From Lantana camara (lineage: Eukaryota > Streptophyta > Magnoliopsida > Lamiales > Verbenaceae), in NCBI GenBank assembly GCA_037501455.1, contig CM074863.1, positions 7,436,001 to 7,500,000 of the forward strand: a stretch of 64,000 bases of DNA. The letters run 5' to 3'. The number at the start of each line of letters is the position of its first letter. Positions within the stretch are counted from its first letter, which is position 1. The notes beneath the pieces are model-generated. The model saw nothing but the letters and a program-made list of their open reading frames with translations, was not told the origin of the DNA and did not search any database. Below, piece by piece: positions 24,641 through 36,382 of this stretch. Position numbers and translations under genes: made by a program.

Positions 24641-27127
24641 GTTTTTGGCTGTCATAACGCTGGAAGCTGGTTTAATGCTGTCTAAATTAGAAGCATCCCT
24701 CGTAATAAATATACGTACACATGATAATTCACGATCAATTAAAAAGGTTTCAAAAATAGGCGTTTGCTTACATTGACCTTTTAGGGATCAAATCTTATTA
24801 TTTTGCCATATTAATAAAGCCAGATCCACCTATAAATTTCGAAAGATGTTTCCCAACTCTCACATGCATAAATCATAATATACATAATATTATTGCAATA
24901 TTTATGTCGATATAAATAGAGTTAAAGACACCAGGCCACCAAATTAATCGGAATATATATTTGATAATTTGTATCCAATTTATTATAATTAAGGGAAGAA
25001 AATGGAATGCCCCCCAGTCCCCCACGGACACTGTGACGAACATTTATTAGGGTAATTAAACAATATTGAAAAATGGGTCAAATTACAACGATATAAAATA
25101 ATAATGAAACTGTACTTGATCTCTTTACAGCCTCTGGAAAATAATTAAGAAGAACTGCATTATATTCATAGTTCTTCGCATGAATTGCTCAGCTTTTTCA
25201 TCAACAAAATTATGCGACTTCACATAGTTCTTGACCACTTAATATTATAAAAAATGGAAAAAAAATTCGGGACTTAATGTACCGTATATATACGTACATA
25301 CATGCATATATATAGAGAGAGGTGTGTGTGTGTGTGTGTTTTTTCTTCATTTTGGCTTCAGAATGACAAGAAATTATATCCCTATTGATACCTTCGTAGG
25401 GCGTAAAAGGCAGCAAATTAAGTCTACGTTAATGATTGTGGTTTGAAGTTTGAACTTGGAAGGATTTATTAGGCAGGTAGGATAATTAGTTTGCCAGAAA
25501 TTTCCATTAAATTTGCAGTTTTGCATACAGTTATATTTAATAATTGGAAGAGAGAAGTAATATTATTAACATTTAATTTCAATAAATTAAACATTTTATG
25601 AGCGTTTTTAGGGTATATAGTATAGGGTATGCATGCATGTGATAATTTTTGTGTTGAACACCAGTATAATACCAATTATAATGTTAGGTTGGAATAATTT
25701 CCAACTGTTTTAATTTTATGCTCCGAAACCCAATTATTTAAGAAATTTTCAGTTTGTAGATTATCATTTTGCTGCAGAGGAAGCATATCATATATAGTTG
25801 GCTAAATGATATTGAATTAGAAGAGATACTTAACTTAGCTGCACTCACTAATTTTATTTATTTTATCTTATTATTTTTTTTTTTTACAATAAACAAAAAA
25901 AAGAGAGAAGTGGCCTAAATTATAATAATAATGGAACATATTTAGTTTATTTCTGTTATTCCTTGAATAGATGCATGAATCCTAGTCTTTTTCCTATGTT
26001 TCTTAGACATGATTTTATTCCTTGTCAATATGAATTAAGTCAAAACGGGGTAAGATCTGGTATGCATCACCATTCACCAACAATTGCCGGAAATATTAAT
26101 ATTGTACATGATGCATAACCACAACATATACAATCACTTTAATTCTTTTATAAATTCATCACGTAATAATCTGAATTTGATAAAGGGTTTTCATAAATTA
26201 CATATGATATTCTTTTTAAATTATTTCTACTGCAACTCAATTTACAAATATATTTAAGTTTATTCAATCCGTCGATATTTTTTTTTCTTTTAAGGACAAG
26301 TATATTGACTGATTTCCGAATCAAATTATTAGACACCTCAAATCATGAGATGGGATTTAAGTTACTCTAATATACTGACCTGATCACAAGTGATTAGTAC
26401 TTGTTAGTATTAACATATGAAATAGAATGTCATTACTCGTTTTCCTCAATTCATACATATGAATGTAATGACTTTGCTGGTAGAAGCATACATATATCTA
26501 AAGTTGAGCAAGCATGATGGGTTAAGATCAGCTGAGGTTGTTGACAGGCAAACATTCTGACATCACAAGTTTTCCTCAATTTAATGAACTTGCTAGCTCC
26601 GTATTTCGACTAGTGTTTTTCTATATTACTATTATTAATTTCTTCAATTATATATATATATATAAATCATTTTTCAACATTATGAGGTGCACCATTTTTA
26701 ATTTTCTTGGTTTATACGTTGAATATACAAATATATTAATAGCAGAATAGTGACAAATGGGTTTAATTGGGTTCGGCCTAATTGATAAGAACACATTAAT
26801 TTCTAGGTATTCAAAGTTGACAAGCTAAAGGGGGTGGGGGTATATATGCTGAGGGTTTACCTAAGTATTTCAATTCATTCAAACACCATTTAATTCTTAT
26901 ATTGCTTAAATTGGATTTCTTTACGCAATTCCAAAAATAATTATAAAAAAAAAAAGGACTTTTCTTATTGGGTTACGTTAATAGTTTTTTTTTTCTTTAT
27001 TGATTTTTGTGGAAAAAGATTATGAATGTAAATATTATTCAACCGCATAGGTGGTCACAGTTTGTTGGCTAATAATTATTCAAAAGACTCAAAGTGTGTT
27101 TCCTTTGATTCTCGACGTTGTTGTCGC
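24641..27127. other. Intergenic, AT-rich, no gene seen
   Basis: Short chance frames only. Contains a (TG)n run at 25322-25340 and TA-rich stretches. Confidence 0.6.
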
Positions 27128-27135
27128 TGTTTGTA

Positions 27136-27525
27136 AGGATGCAAACGAGCCGAGCCGAGCCTTTTTTTTTTCTCGACCAAGGCTCGATACTCGTTCGGCT
27201 CGAGTCAAATGGGTATTATATTATTTTTAATTAAAAATTAGTTTTTTAAAACAATTTAATATATTTTTATATATAATAATATATATTTATTAAATATATA
27301 TACATATATATTATAAATATATTACTTTTTTATTAATTTTATATAAAAATCAATAAATATATATATAATATTATATAATAATAAAATATTTATATATATA
27401 AAAATTAAAATATTATTTTTTTAATTAAATATATAAGCTCGCGAGCCACGAGCCTAACTAAAAGGGACTTGGGTTTGGACTTGACTCGAGCTTGCTCACG
27501 AACCGACTCGGTTCATTTGCATCCC
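27136..27525. mobile_element. hAT-type foldback MITE, 390 bp
   Basis: Perfect 8-bp target duplication TGTTTGTA (27128-27135 and 27526-27533). Ends AGGATGCAAACGAGCC and, on the reverse strand, GGGATGCAAATGAACC. The GC-rich arms carry GAGCCGAGCC and CTCGAG motifs, while the core is almost pure A/T (27230-27430). The 8-bp duplication and short inverted ends fit the hAT superfamily. No coding capacity. Confidence 0.88.
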
Positions 27526-27533
27526 TGTTTGTA

Positions 27534-29245
27534 GTTGTCAAATCATTTAATTCATCATGCACGATGATTTTAGACTATTAATTTGAAATAACGTTCACAC
27601 TATGTTGCAATATGGACGTTCGTTGTGCTACTTGTGCATAATTCATTTGATGTTAAGACAGATTTTTCTCTGCATCAGATTGGATGGAACAGATTTTTAT
27701 ATAAATATCTTCTTCTATGAATTCAAGTCGTATCAGATTATAGAAAAAATAAATAAATTATCACTTCCGATAGTAATTGCACTATCGGTTCATATAGTCA
27801 AATACAAAAATTTTGATTAAATTATCGGTCTTTAACTGTTTAATTATATGGATTGGCATTGGCGGTTAATATATATGTACTACATGTGGTTGCCCTAATT
27901 AACTTGAATATGATAATTAGGATTTAGGAGTGTGGGTTGGGTAATTTTGGAGTCACTTTAACCGCTGGGGTAAAATTTAAGGTTTTGACTTTTGAATTTA
28001 ATATCCTTTGTTTTTATTATTTGTTACAAAATTTATGGGGTTGTGCAGCGTAAAAAAGGTTAGGTCATGTTGTTGCATGAGTATGGCATGTTAGTTTCAT
28101 TTAATTCTAAGCTTCATCATTATTTTCTATATCATTTAAGTTGTAGTAACTAACCAAGTTTAATGATATTTTAATGCATTCCTAAAGTCATTTAAGCAAA
28201 CAATAATTAGTTGTAGAAAATTAAACTCCATATAACTCACAGCGACTTAAAAGCCATCCGACTCATTAACCAACAAAACAAGCTACTTAATTATGATTGC
28301 ATTGACATAAAATGACGAACACGATGATATGAATAATAAACAGCGTTCGCCAATCAATAAAATAAAAATATTAACATGATAATATAATATTTTTAAAAGT
28401 ATAATCAATGCATGGAATGAATAAACACCTATACTTCCATATAATGATATAAAGGATGAGATGGCGGGTAGGGGTGGGGGCGGGGGAGGGGGAATTACTA
28501 CTCGCGTCCTTAATATCATAACCAAACTTGAAATGTAAGTTCCTGCAGATATACGAGACTTATTAATCAGTTCTGAAAAAAGGCAAACAATTCAAAAACA
28601 AAATTCAACAAATATAATAAATCACAATAAATGAGATATTAAAACCCATTGAATCGCATTGGGGCGATTGATAAGTAATTTCTAAGCTGCTAACATCATG
28701 AACTCCGGCGGCCACCAACACTTAAAAAGGTCAATGATATTACGCAATCTCCATTACTTTTTAAATACAAAAATTCAAACCCACACCAATATTACTTAAT
28801 ACTTCTCATAAATTATAATTACCTAGTGGAAATATAGTGCAAGAATTAAACACGATTTTCTTGAGAAAATTAGTACGAGTTTGGTTGGAATTGTTGGAAA
28901 TTTAGCTTGGGCTTTAATGAGCCCTGTTTTTCCCCTGTTTTACTCTGTTTTATGCATGTATGTATGTATAGGCAATGAATGACGGCTTTCCTGCAGTTAG
29001 TTTAATTGCAATATTTACTACAAGTTTCCCTTTTCTGCAACCATCTTCGGATTTTTCCAACAATTAATACATTTCCTGCCTTTCACTTCACACAGTGTCT
29101 TCTCCAAATTCAATTCACTAAACCATCTCTCTCCCTCTTTAATTCTCTCTCTACACACATAGATACATACATGTATACATACACCAGCTCTTTCTACGCC
29201 CTCCACCATAATTTAATTAAGCTTTAAATCAACCCCATCTCTCTC
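27534..29245. other. Intergenic, no gene seen; promoter side of the GIR-like gene
   Basis: AT-rich. It contains a G-rich tract at 28462-28494 (GGGTAGGGGTGGGGGCGGGG then GGAGGGGGA) and a pyrimidine-rich stretch at 29090-29155 near the downstream gene. Confidence 0.55.
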
Positions 29246-29256
29246 CTCTTATATAT
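29246..29256 (+). promoter_or_regulatory. TATA-like element before the GIR-like gene
   Basis: TTATATATATTA follows a CT-rich stretch and precedes the leader. If it positions transcription about 30 bp downstream, the first ATG (29260) would lie outside the mRNA, so the actual start site matters for the uORF below. Confidence 0.4.
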
Positions 29257-29259
29257 ATT

Positions 29260-29449
29260 ATGGCCCTCCTCCTCCCAAAACCACCACTTCAACAACCCCA
29301 TGCTACTTCTCTTCCTATATCCATAAAGCCGCCGCCCTGCTCCGCCACCGCCACCGCCACCCCCACCCACAGGTACGTAATTCACAAACACCCACGATCA
29401 CAATACCCTCTTACTCAATCAAATTTAACAATATTTTCTTTTCAGGTGA
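29260..29449 (+). CDS. Possible upstream ORF, spliced, 38 codons
   Basis: ATG at 29260, proline-rich (MALLLPKPPLQQPHATSLP). A consensus intron (CAG/GTACGT at 29373, TTTTCAG ending 29445) would join it to a TGA at 29447-29449, 37 bp before the main start. If the intron is retained, the frame runs on to a TGA at 29488-29490 that overlaps the main ATG as ATGA. Expression depends on the true transcription start. Confidence 0.35.
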
Positions 29450-29486
29450 TCAATCCGACTCGACCAAATTCATCCCAAAAGAAAAG

Positions 29487-29828
29487 ATGAGCCGAAGGAA
29501 CGGACCAAAGCTAGAGCTGAAGTTGAATTTGTCGCCACCAAGGGCGAACCAGACCCGGATCGATTCTCCAAGCCGATCACTGACGATTTCACCCACATCC
29601 CCTCCGAGCTCCTGCGTCTCGTCCGAACTCAACCAACAGGACGAGTACCTGCGATACTCGACGAGCCCTGAGGCGACGTCGATGATGCTCGTCGGGTGCC
29701 CAAGGTGTTTGATGTACGTCATGCTGGCCGAAGAGGACCCCAGATGCCCGAAATGCAAAAGCACAGTCCTTCTTGATGTTATCCATGATAGCAATGCTGT
29801 TGTCGCCAGAAAGACGAAGAAGAGCTAG
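29487..29828 (+). CDS. GIR1/GIR2-like EAR-motif transcriptional repressor
   Basis: Small nuclear co-repressor adaptor of the plant GL2-INTERACTING REPRESSOR family, 113 residues, typical for the family. The N-terminus MSRRNGPKLELKLNLSPPR holds an EAR motif (L9, L11, L13, L15) of the kind that recruits TOPLESS. The middle is serine-proline-rich (SPTSPPSSCVSSE, residues 35-47). The C-terminus has EATSMMLVGCPRC and DPRCPKCKSTVLLD, two CPxC pairs at C71/C74 and C87/C90 that look like a small zinc ribbon. The start follows the family N-terminus and has an AAAAG-ATG-A context. The coding region is one exon; a probable 73-bp intron lies in the leader (29373-29445). In Arabidopsis, relatives act with GL2 in root-hair and trichome patterning; which paralogue this matches is not decided. 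Confidence 0.92.
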   Translation: MSRRNGPKLELKLNLSPPRANQTRIDSPSRSLTISPTSPPSSCVSSELNQQDEYLRYSTSPEATSMMLVGCPRCLMYVMLAEEDPRCPKCKSTVLLDVIHDSNAVVARKTKKS

Positions 29829-31459
29829 GGTTTGTGAGGAAATCTCTGCAAGGAAAAAAAAAAAAAAAAAAAACCAAAATTTATTACTAACTATTTGCAA
29901 GCAACACTATTGATGCTCCATTTCTAACGAAGCTGCTGTTTGGGAAGCTAGGAAGAAGAAAAGAGTGGAGCCTTAATAGTGTTCTTTCTTTCTTTCTATC
30001 CTTTTCTTTTTCTTTTTCTTTTGGAATTTTGTATTATCTCCCATTTTCAAGCAAGAACAGGAAGAAGGGATCTTGTGGGAGAGACAGTCTCGTGCCATCT
30101 TTAGCTGCAAAAAAATCATGTTCATGTGCACAAATTTTCTTGTCAAAAGTGTTAGGTAATTTCTGTTCACTGGCGTTCTTATGCATTAGATTCGTCCAAT
30201 CACGTCATGCCACGGCAGCAAATCGGTAGTCAATCAGTTTCTTGTCGTTCGTATGAATGAAAAAATATGAAAAACGGTGGGGCGAAAACGGAAAGAAAGG
30301 GAAATAGTGAGGCTGCGTTTAGTAATAGCAACAAATTATGGGAGGATATTTGGGTTGAATATATTAACTGAAAATATGGGTAAGCTAGGGTGGAGACAGA
30401 TGTAACATTTGTACTTGAGAGAGCATAGGTTTTGTTTTCTGGACCCCACCAAGTGCAATTTGCAGCTCTTTTTTCAGAAAAATTCTTTATGAATTTGGTG
30501 TTGGTCCATCCATCCATCCATCCAAAGTGTGCACGCAACAACACTACCTTAATTCAATTTTAAATAAGTCATAATTAAGGGGGCGCATATCTAAAATTCA
30601 ACACTCTTGAAGGACACGAAAGAAATAAATGCATTTGGAAGTAGTTCAACGTCAATATTTATAATTAAAACCAAGAATTAAGGAAACGATGCCACACAAG
30701 GAAGTATTGCATGTGAGGGGTCAAATATGTTAGAAATTAATAGAGGGGGGGTATTTGGGTAAAAATGGGGGTTGGGGTGGGTAGTTCGAGCATTGAAAAT
30801 AAAGGGAACTATTATTAGATTGAAAGACCATTAAAACCACATAAATGCAATAGTAATTGAGACGGTTGAGAATAATGAGGCCTATTACGTCATATGATAA
30901 ATACAAATTCAATTCACAAGCTGAAGCACCCTCCCCTACCCCTATTTCTTATTATTAATCTCCCAAGTCCACCACTTTTATTTAATTCTATTTTTGCCCC
31001 ATTTGCTTTAACTTTATTATTATTGAAAATAGTAGCGTGGAGATGATTAGACATGTCAATAAAACAGGAGCTGAAACATTTACTAGGGTATGCCGACTTT
31101 ATAAGAAGATCAATCAATGTAAAGAAAGCTATTCATGTGATGTATAACTGTGAACTCAACTTATGCGATTTTCTGATTGCCACCTTTGAACTACCACCAA
31201 AACTCACCATAAACTGACTTTCTCCAACCAAACAGGACCTTGCCCCAACACATTTCACTTTAAATTGAAAAAAAGATCAAGAAATTGCTATAGTTTGGGC
31301 TCTATGATACCGGCGAATTCGGGCCTCGTCTGATTATGTAACAAAAGGCCCACTAAGGCTAGCACAGTACAGAACATGCAAGCTGAGAAGACACAGAAGT
31401 TCTCAAAAGCTACAAATTCGAAAGAATTGAATCAAAATGGATGTAATGATAGGGAATGA
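29829..31459. other. 3' region between GIR-like and RRM genes
   Basis: Contains the GIR-like 3' UTR (poly-A run at 29852-29871), a short (CCAT)n run near 30508-30523 and the 3' UTR of the minus-strand RRM gene. No further coding signal. Confidence 0.5.
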
Positions 31460-32209
31460 TCAAGTATTTTCCTGATTCAGTTCAGCCCAGCCACTACTGC
31501 TTCTGATGAATTTATCAACAATACCAAACTCTTGATTCTGAGAGACCCTCCTTGAGTAATTCTCAGCTGATATAGGACCCTTTTTGAACCTCCTATAATA
31601 TACAATCTCCCAAGGCCATAACCTAGCAGAGCCGAGATATGTTTCCAAAGGTAAGCCCTTTTCACTTTCCTCGGGGTGTTTCAGACCATAGTGTTTTAGA
31701 ACCATATCCATTTCCTCTGAGGAAATTGTGGCTGAGTTGGGGGCATTAGACCTCAAAGAGAGATCAGATTCTGGTGCCAACTCTTCGTTTTCATCACTTT
31801 GGTAAGGTTCGTAACGGTCGAATTCCATATCGTTTGAAGGATGATCTAACTTGTAGCTACTTGATTCATCAACAACATCAGGATGATCAATTTTTCCACC
31901 ATCCGATTTCTTGGAGACCGCCTCATGGTCTCGAGGAGCGCTTGATCTCAAACGTTGATCGTGCTTTCCTTTCAGGCGGTGAGGTGGGGCACGAGGCTGC
32001 CTGTTAGACCATGACAGGGTTATTGGCTCTCCACATATCTTCTTCCCGTGGAGGGCTTTTAGGGCCTTTTCAGCACATGCAGGATAGTCATACACAACAA
32101 AACCGTACTTGTCCTTCACTTGTACAGTGCACCTCCCAAATCTACGAAATACAAGTTCTAGGTTGTCTCTTCGAGTTCGAGATGACAGGTTTCCCAGATG
32201 CAGAGACAT
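31460..32209 (-). CDS. Single-RRM RNA-binding protein
   Basis: 249 residues. An N-terminal RNA-recognition motif covers about residues 1-70: RNP2 LHLGNL (3-8), RNP1 KYGFVVYD (34-41), closing with EPITLSWSNRQPR, resembling the first RRM of SR-type splicing factors. No RS domain follows. A charged linker (80-165, many D/E/S/R/K) leads to a C-terminal block around 170-235 (EEMDMVLKHYGLKHPEE, LGSARLWPWEIVYYRRFKKG, ENYSRRV) with many aromatic and charged residues, likely a second conserved element. The start is set by a TGTCACAG acceptor directly before the ATG; a 644-bp intron (32210-32853) separates it from a noncoding first exon. Probably nuclear RNA processing; exact function unknown. Confidence 0.85.
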   Translation of the reverse strand: MSLHLGNLSSRTRRDNLELVFRRFGRCTVQVKDKYGFVVYDYPACAEKALKALHGKKICGEPITLSWSNRQPRAPPHRLKGKHDQRLRSSAPRDHEAVSKKSDGGKIDHPDVVDESSSYKLDHPSNDMEFDRYEPYQSDENEELAPESDLSLRSNAPNSATISSEEMDMVLKHYGLKHPEESEKGLPLETYLGSARLWPWEIVYYRRFKKGPISAENYSRRVSQNQEFGIVDKFIRSSSGWAELNQENT

Positions 32210-32853
32210 CTGTGACAGATCAAAATGAATAATTAACTAGGGGATACAGGAATTACAAACATATGGGATTGATGATCATGAACTGATATGTGCTTCCTCT
32301 AATCTTGCTGCAGCTGCAATAACTTTGAACAGACCGAAAGTCTTTCCAATAGCATAATGGCATTCAAAATTGAGAAGTTTTCACAAGCAAGATTTTATAC
32401 CTATTCAAAATTTCTTTTCTTTTCTTTTCTTTTGTCAAAATACATTTAGAGAAGTTCCTTCTAGCATAGAATATATATACTTGAAGATTATACTCAGATG
32501 CGGTGGATTGCTATCTGTCAAGATAAAATACAATTCAACATAATCTGAGAGCTCAACCAAGACAGACACAAATAAGAGTTACCCAGTTACACTTCAGATT
32601 TCCCATCACTTATCGTGCTCGGAGTTGAAACCTAAAAGCTTCTAACACGATTGTTCCACGGGAAGAACAAGTTATACACATAAACAAGTAATTACAAAAA
32701 CGATCCAGATAATTAAATCAGGAACCCATGAAAGAACCCCAGCTAGATTGAACAAACACATCAGCTTAAGCTTAAATTCGACGGAAAAATAAATAAAATA
32801 ATAATCTTAAAATTGGTAAAGCAAATCGAGAAATTGGGAAAATCGCTTATTAC
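32210..32853 (-). other. 5'-UTR intron of the RRM gene
   Basis: On the minus strand the donor CTCAG/GTAATAAGC is at 32853 and the acceptor GTCACAG/ATG at 32210. The first exon, about 32854-33000, has no ATG-led frame of note. Confidence 0.75.
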
Positions 32854-33009
32854 CTGAGGAAATGGAGACGAATCCGAAGTCTGTGGCCGTGGAATACGGT
32901 GCCAGTGACTGATTACAAAAAGACTTGAGCTCGCTCGCTTTCGGCTTCACTAGTTCGTCTTCTCAGTTCTCAGCCTCAGGTCTTGTTGCTTTCTTGCGCA
33001 CTAAGCCCT

Positions 33010-36000
33010 GGCTTTTTATTAATTTCGAATAACCCCTTAGTTTTCTGGATAATTACTTCTTAATTGTATCAATCAATTCAAATACGAAAAGATGCGAACA
33101 CATTAAATAATCGGACATTATTATATGGTTGGTTAAAAAATAATCTCATGAGGCTGCAATGATTGGCTGGTGGACTGGGCCAGGCCCAATAAGGGAAATT
33201 TGTATTATTGAAAAGGCTTTTCACTCTTACTCTTGGTTCCCAATAATTGTTTAGTAGAAAACGCTCTTTAGCCCAATGATACTATTAGTAGAAAAGGCTC
33301 TTGGGCCCAAACCACCCAACTTATATTTACTACGTTTTTAATAAATTGGCATTTGGTTAAATGTGTTCCAATTTTAGCGCTTCCAATCCATGCGCCTATC
33401 TTTGGAAAATTGTAGCCTAGTTCAATTTGGCCATAAGAACATCAATAAGGTGGACAATGAATTGTCCTTATCATGATGCAATTGATACGTGCTACTAATC
33501 TATATAATTTAGCAGTTCGATACTATAAATTAATGTGATATAATATAATATGTATTCCGATTATAACTTAACAAAAAATACAACACCAATAATCAAATGC
33601 GATGGTTTGTATACGTGTAGAATGGCCCCTTGAGTGAGGAGTAGGACAAGAGAGCATATGTCACAATTTGTAGGTATGATATATTGGACCCTACCCAACC
33701 ACATCCTTAGCTAATATCCCCAAAACAGCATCGTCACACTTGAATGTTTTGGACAATTTTATGTAAGTATTTGTTTGATTCAGATTTTATGGGCACATGG
33801 AATCTGGCAACTAGAGGAGTTGGATATTGAGTTTTACGTTTTTATTATGTTAAGGTCTCTTTCCCAAGCATATGCATACCACGTGATGGAGGGTTCCATT
33901 CATTAATACTCTCACATGATTTCCCACCACTTTTGCTTTCCCTTTTTGTCCAACTCTTTCTAAAATCTCCGCTTCACATTTTATTTAATTCATCTAATTT
34001 TCATCTCCACTCTTTTTTAAAAATAGAAAATCTTGATTGAATTTTTAATTTACATGTGTATTATCTGAATGTGAAAACTATATCTAATTATATTTATTTT
34101 GATTTGATTAAAGTTGATAACTATTCATCCTTTTCCCCCCTTGTTGGAGTATTTTGGCTTCTATTCTTCTCATGGAAGTAGTACTTGCATAGATAATTTT
34201 AACATTTTGTACTCAATTCATGGCATATGTTTCAACATTTTTCGGAGAAGTTGTCATTGTCATGCATTTATCTATCTTTGAATTATAAGTAGGTTAATTA
34301 GATTGTCTAAGGGGTTCCATCTTAACATGATTGTAGACACTCACATAATAGAGTAGGAAAGAATTATGGCCCCTCCAACAAATGATAAATATCAGTTTGG
34401 ACATTTTATCAACCAATTTTGTTGTCGCATCCATACAAGTCTCTTTTCCTAGTGGATTAATGACCAGGATTAGACACGTTTTTTTCCCCATAAATTGAAT
34501 TGTTTGATCAACCGAAATTTGGTAGTGGTTCTTCTCAGATTTGTAGTTTTGTCTCTAGTAGTTGACTAATACTCCACAAATCACATCCAATTTTGCATAC
34601 TTAGCTATTTCAACAATTTTCTATACGTAAAATTATCCCTATTAATTATAGTCGTATCCCCAAAAATTTAAGTACAAGATCTCGAATTAGATATTCGTGG
34701 TTTATGAAGCTTGAACCCACGAAAATATCCCAATTAATGGAGAAAAAGTAATTAGGTGTTTAAGATTAAAGGGGCAGTTTGAAATAACTCCCCATCAGTT
34801 TGGAATATTTTTACTTTACTATCCATAAAATTATACTACATCATAAGATATAAATACTGCATTAGAACGTTTTAGTACTACATTTTGTGAAAATTATACA
34901 ACATATTTTGAGAGGTATTTTAAGTACTACATTATATGAAAATTATACGATATTTTGCCAAAATTGGGAGTTAAGTAAAAATATGATACCTAATTGAGGA
35001 TTTATCCATATTACCTGAATATTAAAAGGCCATTCTTTCCATACAAAATAATTTATTTCAAGTTACTCTATATGATCAAACATTATCTTAGTTTTCACAA
35101 AGTAAATGACAGAAATAGTTATTGGTGCCCAATTAAAGAAATAATTGGGTTTCTAACTGCAAAAATAAATAAATTATGGGAGTGGAGAGTTTTTTGGGTG
35201 ATTATGTCCATCAAAATAAATGAAATATTTATTAAAATCACCCCCAGAAAACCAGAAAAACAACTTAGTATTATATTGTTGGTCATGTCATGACATTGAA
35301 TTGGATGTACGTATGAATTAAAAGATCTCAACGACCTCCTCTTTAATATTTCTGCATTTACTAATTTGATGGTCCTATTGCTACATCCTTAGACCTCGGT
35401 GCACCTACATTTTCAAACCATATAAGGACTTGCATTTATTTTTCATGACTTTCAACTGCAGCAATTTTTGCTCTTTTTCTTCTTCTAATTATTTATTGCC
35501 TTGTCTCGTGGATGTCTTATATTTTCAGGCCATGTTGTAAGAAAAGATGGCACACACAAGAAACCCCTGATCTTGGATGTCAAGTGGGCGTCCGACTACT
35601 CATAAATAGAGAGATGCAGACCCGATATGATACGATAAAAAAAAATGGGGATATTGATTAATATTTTTGATACGAATTCATGTATTTGAAACAATAATAA
35701 AATGATAATATTAGAAGTGCTAGTAAATCCAAAATATAAAAACTTTGAAATTACTTTGGGGAAACAATTGAATTGTGGACTAATGTAATGTTATTACCAT
35801 TAGATATTAAGGAGGTCCAATCAGTCATGAATGCACATCTTTTTTTCTTTTTTCTGAATAAATCACTCGTTTGCATTATTTCTTCATTAGAAACAACAAT
35901 GACAAGAAAGGTTGGGATAGCAATCTTATATTGTCTACAAAAAAAACTATATAAAATTCTGATCCAAACAAAATCCATATCTCGCATAACATTATAGTAT

Positions 36001-36160
36001 ACTTTATTATGTGATTGCCTTGGAAAAGAAACAAAATTAATATATAGATTAAAGCTTCAAAAAATTAGGGAATTTTAATCGTCCAACCTAAAAATAAAAC
36101 CTTTATGTCAAAACTCAACGGATAGTTGGATACACTTGTGATTATTTGTTTTCATCCAAA
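33010..36160. other. Intergenic, no gene seen
   Basis: AT-rich with several TGGGCC-type motifs near 33175-33310 (close to the RRM gene start, as in many plant housekeeping promoters). No supported frame. Confidence 0.55.
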
Positions 36161-36382
36161 GTTTATTATAAATAAATAAAACAATAGAAAATAATATTTT
36201 GAATAGTAGAGACCCCACCCAAGGGCTCTCACCAGTTACCACTCCTTTAAGATCTCCCATTGATTGAACCAACCTTTCCCTCTAAGCTTTTAATGCTCCA
36301 TATACACTTAAAACTATTACGCCTCCATTTTCAAATACTCCATTCTTTCTTTCTTCTCCCTCAAAACAGTACCTTACAAAAT

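Noticed and set aside
36260..36382. Upstream in-frame ATG extending the OFP13/16/18-type protein by 41 residues.
   Set aside because: The family starts at MGKKMK; the extra residues look like translated leader.
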